In this document: one piece after another, positions 48,280 to 56,944 of the stretch
Layout of the letters: each line of letters starts with the position of its first letter
Position numbering within the stretch: position 1 is the stretch's first letter
DNA from: Leptospira barantonii
Lineage (GTDB): Bacteria > Spirochaetota > Leptospiria > Leptospirales > Leptospiraceae
Direction: 5' to 3'
NCBI RefSeq assembly: GCF_002811925.1
Contig: NZ_NPDS01000002.1
Location: 434,001 to 498,000, forward strand
DNA: 64,000 nt
The notes under the pieces: generated by a model
Seen by the model: the letters and a program-made list of their open reading frames with translations, nothing else
What the model was told of the DNA's origin: nothing
Database searches by the model: none
Position numbers and translations under genes: made by a program

Positions 48280-50019
48280 TTGAATATTCATAAATTAATC
48301 TGTGATACGAAAACTTCCCTGATGGAAGTTTACAATATATTTAACGAAGCGGCCTTGGAGAATCTTCCGGTAGGAATCGCATTGGTCGTCGACGAAAATA
48401 AAAAGTTGATCGGTACGATTTCCGACGGAGATATTCGCAAGGCGATCGTAAAACATCGTCATTTGGATTTGAAAGCCTCCGATATGATGGAGCCGAATCC
48501 GATTTATTTCGAGTCTGATCTTTCGATCAATCAGATCATTCAAAAACTCCCGAACGAACTTTTAAAAAGAAATCGCAAGAGCAAAAAATTTCTGAGTAAG
48601 ATCGTTCTTGTCGATTCGAATCGTGTTCCCGTTCGTGTGATCGAGTATCATCAACTCTGGGAGCAAAAAGTCGCGACACATAGACATCTTGTCGTTATCG
48701 GATTAGGCTATGTCGGTTTAACGCTCGCGGCTACCTTGGCCGACGCGGGATTCAACGTAACCGGAGTGGAGATCGATCCGGCCCGGATTAAATCCTTAAA
48801 CGAAGGTAATTCATACATTCACGAAGTCGGTTTGGAAGAATTGATTCGAGAAGTCATCAATAAGAATTTTTTTGTAAGCGATAAGATTCCCGCAAACGGG
48901 GACGTTTTTATCATCACGGTCGGAACGCCGATCAAGAAGGGAACGAAAGAACCGGATCTGAGTTACATTTACGACGCCTGCGAAAAAGTCGGACACAGTA
49001 TTCGTCGCGGCAGTTTGGTGATTCTTCGTTCAACGATACCGGTCGGAGTCAGTCGGACTATCGTTTTGAAAAAGATCGAACAAATCAGCGGCTTAAAGTG
49101 CGGTGTGGATTTTCATCTTGCGTTTGCTCCGGAAAGAACCGCCGAAGGTCGCGCGCTAAAAGAATTACGGAGTCTTCCTCAGATTATAGGCGGGTTCGAC
49201 AGCGATTCGGTGGAAGCGACCGCGGCGATCTTTAGAGATCTTACGAATACGATTATCCGCGTGGAATCTTTGGAAGCGGCGGAAATGGTAAAGCTGATCA
49301 ACAACACTTATCGAGATTATATTTTCGCTTATTCAAATCAAATCGCCCAGATTGCGGGAAGTTACAACTTAGACGTGGAACGTTTGATAAGCGCGGCTAA
49401 CGAAGGATATCCACGCGACAGAGTTCCTTATCCGAGTCCCGGGGTGGGAGGTCCTTGTCTGACCAAGGATTCTTTTATATTCGCTTCCTTGTCCGATCAG
49501 TTGAAATTCGATCCCTCCGTTTTCGTGAATTCTCGAAAGATCAACGAGAGTATGCACCCTTATTTGGTAAGTCAGGTTCTCGGCGCGCTTGAAAAGGCCG
49601 GAAAGACATTCAAAGAATCTAAATTACTAATTTGTGGTCTTGCTTTTAAGGGAGAACCCGAAACCGGAGACATACGGGATTCTTCCGCGCTTGCCGTCGC
49701 AAAATTTCTGAAGGAATCCGTGGGGCAAGTTTTGGTTTTTGATCCGGTCGCGAACGATTCCGATATTCGCAGTGAAGGTTTTGAAGTCGTAAAAATTCCC
49801 GAGGGATTTAACGGAATCGATTGTGTGTTGTTTCTAAACAATCATAAATCCTTCGAGAAAATTCAAGTTTTCGATATGATTCGCAGAATGAACGAGAATC
49901 CTATCATATACGACGCGTGGAGATTGTTTTATAGCGAGGATATCGTGAGTTCGAAAAAAGGCGCGACCTACCTAACGTTGAGTATGGAACGCAGAAGAAA
50001 CGAGAGCGAAGGCGTATAA
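48280..50019 (+). CDS. CBS pair fused to nucleotide-sugar 6-dehydrogenase
   Basis: 579 aa. Residues 1-125 form a CBS pair (ALVVDENKKLIGTISDGDIRK), like the N-terminus of PtmE-type sugar nucleotidyltransferases. From residue 135 comes a WecC/Ugd-type dehydrogenase: NAD motif VVIGLGYVGLTLA, FAPERTAEGRALKELRSLPQ, and the catalytic Cys in GGPCLTKDSF. It oxidises C6 of a UDP- or GDP-sugar such as UDP-GlcNAc/ManNAc to the uronic acid. The CBS module may give nucleotide control. TTG start directly after the glycosyltransferase stop. The swap of CBS from a nucleotidyltransferase to a dehydrogenase is unusual. Confidence 0.88.
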   Translation: MNIHKLICDTKTSLMEVYNIFNEAALENLPVGIALVVDENKKLIGTISDGDIRKAIVKHRHLDLKASDMMEPNPIYFESDLSINQIIQKLPNELLKRNRKSKKFLSKIVLVDSNRVPVRVIEYHQLWEQKVATHRHLVVIGLGYVGLTLAATLADAGFNVTGVEIDPARIKSLNEGNSYIHEVGLEELIREVINKNFFVSDKIPANGDVFIITVGTPIKKGTKEPDLSYIYDACEKVGHSIRRGSLVILRSTIPVGVSRTIVLKKIEQISGLKCGVDFHLAFAPERTAEGRALKELRSLPQIIGGFDSDSVEATAAIFRDLTNTIIRVESLEAAEMVKLINNTYRDYIFAYSNQIAQIAGSYNLDVERLISAANEGYPRDRVPYPSPGVGGPCLTKDSFIFASLSDQLKFDPSVFVNSRKINESMHPYLVSQVLGALEKAGKTFKESKLLICGLAFKGEPETGDIRDSSALAVAKFLKESVGQVLVFDPVANDSDIRSEGFEVVKIPEGFNGIDCVLFLNNHKSFEKIQVFDMIRRMNENPIIYDAWRLFYSEDIVSSKKGATYLTLSMERRRNESEGV

Positions 50020-50034
50020 ACTTCTTTCGATTTC

Positions 50035-51012
50035 TTGACTCAGATGAATCCGAAATTAAAAATACTGGTTCTTGAAAGTTGGAATTATCCGACGTTCAGT
50101 CTTGAAGAACTGCGTAAATACGGCGAAGTTTTTTTAGATAAAAACGATAACTCGAACAAAACGGATTTGATTCTTAAGCTTGAACCCGACGCGGTCTTTA
50201 TCGGACTCGGAATCGAGTTGAACGCGCGCGACTTGGAAAAATTCAAAAATCTCAGAACGATCATTACTCCCACAACGGGTTTGAATCATATCGATCTAAA
50301 AGCCTGCGAGACGAACGGTATTCGAGTCCTCAGTTTAAAAGGTGAGGTCGACTTCTTAAGTTCGATTACAAGTACGGCGGAACACGCTTGGCTTTTGATT
50401 CTTTCTCTATTCAAAGATTATAAAAAACTCATAAACAATGTCCGTAACGACAAATGGAATCGTTCCGAAATCGATACCTTTGAACTAAGCGGAAAAACGA
50501 TCGGAATCATAGGCTACGGAAGATTGGGAAAAATAGTAAGAGAATACGCTCGTGCGTTTCGGATGCGTTGTCTTATCTATGACGCCGATTCCATGCAACT
50601 TTCTCAACTACCCGTTGAAGAAAAAGTCGAACTGGAGTTTCTCTTAAAAAATTCCGATACGATCAGCTTGATGGCGAGTTATTCTCCCGAAAACGTTCGG
50701 ATGATCGGGGAGAATGAATTTAACCTCATGAAGCCGAACGTTTTTTTCGTAAATACTTCGAGAGGGGAGCTTGTGGACGAATCCGCTTTGCTTCGTTCTT
50801 TGAAGTCCGGAAAAATTGCGGGAGCCGCGTTGGATGTTCTCGATAACGATTCCTCTTGGAACGAGAAAACTCCTTCCGATAATCCATTGATCGAATATTC
50901 CAAAAATAACCACAATTTAGCGATTACTTCTCATGTCGGCGGTAATTCTAAAGAAGCCTTGCTCAAGACCCGCGAGTTCGTGGTTCAGAAATTTATAGAA
51001 TCTATAACATAA
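50035..51012 (+). CDS. D-2-hydroxyacid dehydrogenase (SerA-like)
   Basis: 325 aa from TTG 50035; ATG 50044 is an alternative. NAD domain GKTIGIIGYGRLGKIV, then NTSRGELVDESAL with the catalytic Arg region and TSHVGGNS with His. It belongs to the phosphoglycerate dehydrogenase/formate-glycerate family. In a sugar operon it could reduce or oxidise a 2-keto acid related to the ulosonic acid made by the next gene, rather than serve serine synthesis. This is inference from position. Confidence 0.85.
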   Translation: MTQMNPKLKILVLESWNYPTFSLEELRKYGEVFLDKNDNSNKTDLILKLEPDAVFIGLGIELNARDLEKFKNLRTIITPTTGLNHIDLKACETNGIRVLSLKGEVDFLSSITSTAEHAWLLILSLFKDYKKLINNVRNDKWNRSEIDTFELSGKTIGIIGYGRLGKIVREYARAFRMRCLIYDADSMQLSQLPVEEKVELEFLLKNSDTISLMASYSPENVRMIGENEFNLMKPNVFFVNTSRGELVDESALLRSLKSGKIAGAALDVLDNDSSWNEKTPSDNPLIEYSKNNHNLAITSHVGGNSKEALLKTREFVVQKFIESIT

Positions 51013-51069
51013 ATTAGGCGGAGAGTCGAAGCGATTGCGCCGTTCTCCGTAAGAAACCGAAGGTAAAAA

Positions 51070-52026
51070 ATGACAAACGCAGATATCATTGCAGAGTGTT
51101 GCCAAAATCACAACGGCGATCGTGAAATTCTGAAAAGCATGATCCATGAAGCCGCGAAAACCGGCGCGAATTATTGTAAAATTCAAGCGATCCGTTCCAA
51201 AGAACTGACTCATCGAGAGAGATTCGATCTTGGGATTACCGAAAACGGAATCACTAAAACGATCAAACGTCCTTTCGAACCCGAACAAGAGCGACTGAAA
51301 AAATTGGATTTGAATCTGGAAACGGAACAATGGTTCGTCGACGAATGTTTGAGAGCCGGAATCTCTCCGATGACGACCGTTTTTACAAGAGATAGCGTTA
51401 CCGACGTTAAGGACATGGGGTTTCAAGCGGTGAAAATCGCAAGTTACGATTGTTCTTCATATCCGTTACTCAGGGACGTAAAGAAGGTCTGGAAGAAAAT
51501 TTACGTTTCCACCGGCGCGACCAGGGACGCAGAGATCGAATACGCGAATGAAATTTTAGAAGGAAGCGATTATACCTTTCTTCATTGTGTAACCATTTAT
51601 CCGACTCCGATCAAGGATTTGAACTTAAGAAGAATGAATTATCTGAGACGATTTACGAGTCGTGTCGGATTTTCCGATCATACGAAGATCGCGGATACCG
51701 GTTTGACCGCTTCGAAGATCGCACTCGCGTTAGGCGCGGATTGTATTGAACGACATTTTACCGTGCTTGGTCCGACTGAAACAAAGGACGGTCCGGTATC
51801 GGTGAATCCGAAAGAATTAACGGAGCTGGTTGAATTTTCAAAATTGCCCAAGTTCGAAAGAATGGAAAGAATCAAAAAAGAATTTCCGGATTGGGAAATC
51901 AGTTTAGGAGCTCAATTCCGCGCTCTTACTCATGAAGAATTGTTGAATCGAGATTATTACAGAGGTCGATTCGCTTCCTTCCGAGACGGCGCTCCGGTTT
52001 ATAACTGGGAAGACGTGATTCTTTAA
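51070..52026 (+). CDS. NeuB-family ulosonic acid synthase, short form
   Basis: 318 aa. TIM-barrel part of NeuB: IAECCQNHNGDREI, KIQAIRSKEL, VSTGATRDAEIEY, HCVTIYPTPIKDLN, RVGFSDHTKIADTG and IERHFTVLGPTETKDGPVS, with the expected Lys and two His. It condenses phosphoenolpyruvate with a sugar aldehyde. The C-terminal antifreeze-like SAF domain that caps NeuB active sites is missing or reduced to about 35 residues (LGAQFRALTHEELL), so the substrate may differ from ManNAc or dideoxymannose. Second NeuB-like gene of the locus; the other is at 62679. CMP-transferase follows. Confidence 0.85.
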   Translation: MTNADIIAECCQNHNGDREILKSMIHEAAKTGANYCKIQAIRSKELTHRERFDLGITENGITKTIKRPFEPEQERLKKLDLNLETEQWFVDECLRAGISPMTTVFTRDSVTDVKDMGFQAVKIASYDCSSYPLLRDVKKVWKKIYVSTGATRDAEIEYANEILEGSDYTFLHCVTIYPTPIKDLNLRRMNYLRRFTSRVGFSDHTKIADTGLTASKIALALGADCIERHFTVLGPTETKDGPVSVNPKELTELVEFSKLPKFERMERIKKEFPDWEISLGAQFRALTHEELLNRDYYRGRFASFRDGAPVYNWEDVIL

Positions 52027-52052
52027 TTAAGGCGAATAAGGGGAAAGTCGTT

Positions 52053-52748
52053 TTGAAAGTATTAGGTGTGATTGTTGCTCGGGGAGGATCGAAAGGGGTT
52101 CCCGGTAAAAACTTAAAGCCGCTGGATGGAATTCCTTTGATTCGTTATAGCATTGATGCGGCTAAAAACGCAAAAAATCTTACGAACTTCATCGTGTCCA
52201 CGGACAGCGACGACATCGCTGAGTTCGCGAAAAAATCCGGAGCGAACGTTCCCTTTGTTAGACCGGCAGATTTGGCGAACGACGTAATCAGTCCGATGTA
52301 TGCCGTACTTCATGCAAAAAAGTTTATGGAGTCTCAAGGCGAACAATATGACGCAATTCTAATGCTTCAACCGACCGCACCTTTTCGTAAAAGCGAGGAC
52401 ATTGACGGAGCGATTTCACTGCTTGAATCCAGCAAAGCGGACAGCGTCATCAGCGTGGTCGACGTCGGCGCCTATCATCCGGCGCGTATGAAGTATTTGG
52501 AAGGGGATCGTTTGATCGATCCTCCGTTTTGCGAAGCGTATGAAAATCAAAGACGCCAAGAATTGAAACCTATGTATATTCGGAACGGCGCGATTTATCT
52601 CACCAAAAGCGAGATATTGCAAGGCGAATCGTTTAAGGGAAAAGATTGTCGCGCGTGGGTGATGTCTTGGCAGAGATCCGTTAACATAGATACGGAAGAG
52701 GATTTTCTCTACGCGGAATGGTTGTCAACCAGAGGATTGATCGTTTGA
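52053..52748 (+). CDS. Acylneuraminate (ulosonic acid) cytidylyltransferase
   Basis: 231 aa. NeuA/PtmB family: VIVARGGSKGVPGKNLKPLDG is the CTP motif, followed by FIVSTDSDDIAEFAKK and QPTAPFRKSEDID. It activates a 2-keto-3-deoxy acid to the CMP sugar. TTG start. Its last four bases (TTGA) overlap the SDR start, as in the ptmA/ptmB pairing of Campylobacter. It may activate the product of the short NeuB, of LegI, or both; no second copy is visible before the window ends. Confidence 0.9.
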   Translation: MKVLGVIVARGGSKGVPGKNLKPLDGIPLIRYSIDAAKNAKNLTNFIVSTDSDDIAEFAKKSGANVPFVRPADLANDVISPMYAVLHAKKFMESQGEQYDAILMLQPTAPFRKSEDIDGAISLLESSKADSVISVVDVGAYHPARMKYLEGDRLIDPPFCEAYENQRRQELKPMYIRNGAIYLTKSEILQGESFKGKDCRAWVMSWQRSVNIDTEEDFLYAEWLSTRGLIV

Positions 52749-53518
52749 AACGTACTGCATTAGTAATTGGAGCGAGCGAGGGGATCGGTTACGCATGTGC
52801 GAAGTCCCTTCTTGAAGATGGAAATCGTGTTTGTATCGTTTCTCGGAGCGAACAAAAATTGGATAACGCCAAACGCACGTTAAGCGAACGGTTTCCGAAC
52901 GATATTCTCTCCTTTGTAAGCGATATCGGCGAACCCAAAGCCATTCATGAAATCAATAAATTCGTGAATACAACCTGGGGAAACGTGGATATTTTAGTAA
53001 ACAGTAACGGCGGTCCGAAGGCCGGAAAACTAACGACTTTGTCCGATGAGGATTGGTTACAGGGTTTCAATACGTTTGCGATGCCGGTCATTCGAGCGAT
53101 TCGAGAATTCAGCGCCGATATGATCAAAAATAAATGGGGAAGAGTTGTGACGATCGGATCCATTGCGGCCAAAGAACCGATCGAAAATTTGGATTTATCC
53201 AATTTTATACGATCCGGTTTTTTAGGATTACACAAAAGCGTCTCAAGAGATTTAGCAAAACATAATATTAACGTTCACATGGTTCAACCGGGTTCCATTC
53301 TGACTTCCCGAACCAAACAACGGATCACTCAAAGAGCGACGGAACTCGGCATCAGTTTTGAAGAATCCGAAAGGATCAGCCTCAGTAAAATTCCCAAGGG
53401 AAAAATAGGAGACGCCGAGGAAGTCGGTAAGCTGGTTCGATTTTTATGTTCCGAACAAGCGGACTATCTTACCGGAACCTCCATCAACGTCGACGGCGGA
53501 ATGAGTCTTTCCATTTAA
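52745..53518 (+). CDS. SDR oxidoreductase, PtmA-like
   Basis: 257 aa from TTG 52745, which overlaps the preceding TGA; a longer frame from 52718 is possible but lies wholly inside the cytidylyltransferase gene. NAD(P) motif VIGASEGIGYACAKSL, NSNGGPKAGKL in place of the usual NNAG, and catalytic Ser at VVTIGSIAAKEP, but the usual YxxxK is not clear (FIRSGFLGLHKSVSRD has Lys with Phe/Gly before it). Ends in the normal YLTGTSINVDGG. In Campylobacter PtmA belongs to the legionaminic acid precursor pathway. Confidence 0.82.
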   Translation: MKRTALVIGASEGIGYACAKSLLEDGNRVCIVSRSEQKLDNAKRTLSERFPNDILSFVSDIGEPKAIHEINKFVNTTWGNVDILVNSNGGPKAGKLTTLSDEDWLQGFNTFAMPVIRAIREFSADMIKNKWGRVVTIGSIAAKEPIENLDLSNFIRSGFLGLHKSVSRDLAKHNINVHMVQPGSILTSRTKQRITQRATELGISFEESERISLSKIPKGKIGDAEEVGKLVRFLCSEQADYLTGTSINVDGGMSLSI

Positions 53519-53527
53519 ACGCCTTCT

Positions 53528-54553
53528 ATGAAGCTGGAAAACCGCGATCTAATTCCACTTCTAAGTCGGGAATACGGACATTTAGGAAATATAATCTCGG
53601 TCGAACCTCTTCAGTTTTCCTTTCACGTAAACAATCAGCTTTTTCTCATCCGGACCGAGGATCGGAAATATATATTAAAGTTCAATCAAGCGTTGAACGA
53701 TTTCTACGGAATCGAAGACGCAACCGTCAAACTCGAGGCGATCGGAAGATCGACCGGGGTTTTACGAAAAAGCGGAATGAATGTAGAGGAAACGATCCCT
53801 TCCATCAACGGAAACTACGTGAGTCTTTTGAATCAAGGCTCGTTACGTTTGTTTCATTTTATCGAAGGTAGGGAATACTCCGTTACGGAAGACAAAGCCG
53901 ATCTCGAACGATTGATTTCGTTTTCTAAACTGTTGCATTCTTTTCCGGTTTCCAAACTGGAATCCGAAATTCCTAATATTAGAATATACTTAACCGCTCC
54001 GTATTCTTTGGAAGAAACGCATAAGAATAAAAGGTTCATTCAAGAAAAGCTCGAAGAAGAAAAAGGCGAACAGTGGCGGGACGTTCAGGAAAACTTTGAG
54101 ACGGTTTTCGAGGAAGTAGAACGTTTGATTCTCTGGAACGAAAGCCATGAAAAAAGAATCACACACGTTGATCTTCATCCTCGAAATGTGATTATCGGAT
54201 TTGATTCCGTTTTGTCCGCTATCGATTTGGATTACTTAAGAATAGGAAACCCGTTTGTATGTTTGGGTTTGACCTTTACAAGAACTACCTTTTTCGGAAA
54301 ATCGGAGAGACTCGCAAAGGATTTGGAGAATAATCTCGGTTTTTTCGAATCCATATACGGTGCCGATTCGAAGCCGGACTTTGCGAAAAATCTTCTTTAC
54401 GGTGCGCTTTATATCGAAGCCGAAAAGATATTCAGAAATCTTTATAGATATTATAAAACCGGAATGTATCGCAATTTTGCGGAAGACGTTTCAAAATTTC
54501 ATTATCAGATCTTCGACATAGTTAGATCTATCATAAAAAGTAAGGGTTATTGA
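53528..54553 (+). CDS. Aminoglycoside/choline-kinase-like phosphotransferase
   Basis: 341 aa. APH-family fold: ATP-side Lys in KYILKFNQ, catalytic loop HVDLHPRNVIIG (Asp and Asn in the right places) and the metal Asp in SAIDLDYLRIGNP. Such kinases phosphorylate sugars, amino sugars, choline or drugs. In this operon a sugar substrate is likely, for example anomeric or 6-phosphorylation of the precursor of the ulosonic acid. There are 9 bases to the SDR gene and 1 base to the FAH gene, so it is fully within the operon. Confidence 0.8.
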   Translation: MKLENRDLIPLLSREYGHLGNIISVEPLQFSFHVNNQLFLIRTEDRKYILKFNQALNDFYGIEDATVKLEAIGRSTGVLRKSGMNVEETIPSINGNYVSLLNQGSLRLFHFIEGREYSVTEDKADLERLISFSKLLHSFPVSKLESEIPNIRIYLTAPYSLEETHKNKRFIQEKLEEEKGEQWRDVQENFETVFEEVERLILWNESHEKRITHVDLHPRNVIIGFDSVLSAIDLDYLRIGNPFVCLGLTFTRTTFFGKSERLAKDLENNLGFFESIYGADSKPDFAKNLLYGALYIEAEKIFRNLYRYYKTGMYRNFAEDVSKFHYQIFDIVRSIIKSKGY

Positions 54554-54554
54554 T

Positions 54555-55310
54555 TTGAAATCATTGATAGGGCGAGTAAGTTTAAACGGGGAATCCGTTT
54601 TTGTATCACCGGATCTCTCCAATCCGGAAAAATTCGAACGTCTTATCGGAGATTACGAGAAAGGTTTTCAGAAAACCGGGGATTTTTTATTATCTAAGGA
54701 CGTTCGTTTTCAGATTCCGTTCGAAGCGGGAAAGTTGATCGGAATCGGAAAGAATTATCCATCGGCCGATGAACCCGAAGAGAAACACATTTCGTTTTTC
54801 TTAATGGCGAGTAACGCACCATTGCCGCACTTGGAACCTCTTGTGCTTTCCAAAAGAATCGGTTCTCTGATACCCGAAGGCGAGGTTGCCGTCGTCATCG
54901 GTAAAAAACTGAAGAATGCGAGCGTTGAAGAAGCGAAAGCTTCCATCTTAGGTTATACGATTTGCAACGATTTTTCAGCGCGGGATACCACGCCTCCTGA
55001 ATCCAATGCCGCGATTCGCAAATCCTCCGATGGGTTGTTGCCCATGGGTCCGTTTATTCTATTGGAGAATGGACTTCGCGAGTTCGACATTCGAACTTAT
55101 TGCGACGGAAACTTAGTGCAACAGGGTAATACGAGACAGATGATTCATAAAATGCCGGATTTGATTTCTTATATATCCGATTTTATGACGCTCCATCCTT
55201 TCGACGTTATTTCGACGGGAACTCCCGGTCCTAAACTGAAAGTCGAAAGGGGAACGACGGTCAAGGTCGAAGTGGAAGATATCGGTTATCTCGAGAATAA
55301 AATCGTTTAA
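54555..55310 (+). CDS. Fumarylacetoacetate hydrolase (FAH) family protein
   Basis: 251 aa from TTG 54555. The FAH C-terminal fold is seen in KLIGIGKNYPSADEP, the metal-site acidic pair in GEVAVVIGKKL, YTICNDFSARD, and HPFDVISTGTPG. Members cleave C-C bonds or decarboxylate 2-keto/diketo acids with Mg2+, or act as isomerases. Its presence among sugar genes suggests processing of a 2-keto acid, perhaps reversing or trimming the condensation product. The substrate cannot be told from the sequence. Confidence 0.85.
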   Translation: MKSLIGRVSLNGESVFVSPDLSNPEKFERLIGDYEKGFQKTGDFLLSKDVRFQIPFEAGKLIGIGKNYPSADEPEEKHISFFLMASNAPLPHLEPLVLSKRIGSLIPEGEVAVVIGKKLKNASVEEAKASILGYTICNDFSARDTTPPESNAAIRKSSDGLLPMGPFILLENGLREFDIRTYCDGNLVQQGNTRQMIHKMPDLISYISDFMTLHPFDVISTGTPGPKLKVERGTTVKVEVEDIGYLENKIV

Positions 55311-55322
55311 CGGAAATTTTAT

Positions 55323-56936
55323 ATGAAAGAAATGTTGTTAACAAAAGAAGAAATCGCATCTTTCGAAACGAACGGATATCTAGTATTAAAACCCGGTCGT
55401 GTATTCTCAACGGATCAGGTTCGAAAATTAAAGGAAGAATGCGATACTTATTTTCCTTCCTTTCAATCCAAGATCGATCCGAAGAATCCCCCCAAGTTCA
55501 AAACGGGGTTGAGCGGTAACGCAAGAAATTACATTTTCGAAAGTTCGGACATATCCGATTTCAAAAAGAATTATCTATTCGCAAAACGTTCGACCGTGAT
55601 CGCTCCGAAGTATTCTCAGAATTTCGTCGATGCGCTTGAAAACGAAAGTTTGCTTTCGGTAAACGGACAGTTGTTGGGAAGTGAAAAGTTGAGTCTTCAT
55701 AATTCCGCGATTGCATGTGTTTATCCTGGAACGCTCGGAGAACCGGGAAACTTTCACGCGGACACATCCGGCTTCTCGGATCATCCACTTCGTGCGATTC
55801 AATCCGGCGATTTTATGATTAACTCTTTCGTCTATCTGGTGGATGTGGACGAGGAAAATGCGCCGATTCGTCTTTTGCCGAAATCACATAAGAGATATCT
55901 TGAATTGAATCGACGTGTTGCGCCTAACTTTAGGTCGACCGAACATCAGAACAATATCGGTCAGTTCAACTTCTATGACGAGTTTGTTCCCGAAGATTTC
56001 GATCAGCCGATTCGTGTTACCGGCGGTGCGGGAACGGTGGTGTTGATCGCCGGAGATTTGTTGCATTCAGCGACGGCTAACGTTTCATCCGATAAGATCC
56101 GATATACTCTTGCGATTTGGTATTCAACTCGGAATAATCCGAATTTTTACAAAGACTATTCCGTATACGCTCCTTATTGTCAGGACTTTATCGATAAGTT
56201 CAAAGACAAGGAAATACCGTATCATACGTATTATGCACATTCGATCGGTTTCGGATTTAAACTCAAAAAATTCTTAAAGAAATATTTTTACGGAGTTTTC
56301 GGAAAACTTTCCCGAAAAATTAAATCCGTTCTTTCGAAAAAGCCGAAAAACTTTTTAATCGCTTTAGGACCTTGGAAGTTAAATCAAACCTCCGATCCCA
56401 ATTCGAACCAGGCGCTTTTTTTAAATCATCTCGGATTCGGAAACGAAGAGGGCGAGGGAAAGTTAAAAGAATTCTTACAAAATCATAAGAGTATCAAGAG
56501 CGTTTTTCTCGTTGCGCCCAACGCGGAGCAATTCGTAAGAAAATATTTTCAAAAGGATTATCCTTTCTTTTCGAAACTTCCGTTTAAACAATACTTCTTC
56601 GACGAAAGTTGGTGCCGCTATATTCTTCGTTACTTTTCAGCGATGATCAGTTCGTATGCGACCGAAAAAGAATGCAAAGAAGTAATGAACGAGTCGCCGG
56701 AACAATTCTATAAAAATCTTGAAACCTTAGAAAGAAAACTTTTGGATCGAAAGATCAACTTAACCGAATTGGAATCAGATATTCCGAAATCACGATGGAC
56801 CAAAACAAGTTTGTCGGCGATCGCTGAAAAGTCGGGGCTGAAAATTTCGGAAATAACGGAGCAGGAGAGAAACCAGGTTTCTCAAAATCTCGGTGGCGAA
56901 GTCGGCTCTTGGTTGATCCTAAAATTCGAAGTTTGA
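55323..56936 (+). CDS. PhyH-type dioxygenase with large unknown C-terminal domain
   Basis: 537 aa. Residues 1-290 are a phytanoyl-CoA dioxygenase-like Fe(II)/2-oxoglutarate domain: metal motif FHADTSGF (H-x-D), PIRLLPKSHKRYLEL, and the distal His in GDLLHSATAN followed by YTLAIWYSTR. Residues 325-537 are a mixed alpha/beta domain (FLIALGPWKLNQTSD, SIKSVFLVAPNAEQF) of no family I know. It may hydroxylate a sugar or lipid-linked intermediate. 12 bases after the FAH gene, 8 before the transferase gene. Confidence 0.8.
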   Translation: MKEMLLTKEEIASFETNGYLVLKPGRVFSTDQVRKLKEECDTYFPSFQSKIDPKNPPKFKTGLSGNARNYIFESSDISDFKKNYLFAKRSTVIAPKYSQNFVDALENESLLSVNGQLLGSEKLSLHNSAIACVYPGTLGEPGNFHADTSGFSDHPLRAIQSGDFMINSFVYLVDVDEENAPIRLLPKSHKRYLELNRRVAPNFRSTEHQNNIGQFNFYDEFVPEDFDQPIRVTGGAGTVVLIAGDLLHSATANVSSDKIRYTLAIWYSTRNNPNFYKDYSVYAPYCQDFIDKFKDKEIPYHTYYAHSIGFGFKLKKFLKKYFYGVFGKLSRKIKSVLSKKPKNFLIALGPWKLNQTSDPNSNQALFLNHLGFGNEEGEGKLKEFLQNHKSIKSVFLVAPNAEQFVRKYFQKDYPFFSKLPFKQYFFDESWCRYILRYFSAMISSYATEKECKEVMNESPEQFYKNLETLERKLLDRKINLTELESDIPKSRWTKTSLSAIAEKSGLKISEITEQERNQVSQNLGGEVGSWLILKFEV

Positions 56937-56944
56937 AATAGTCG

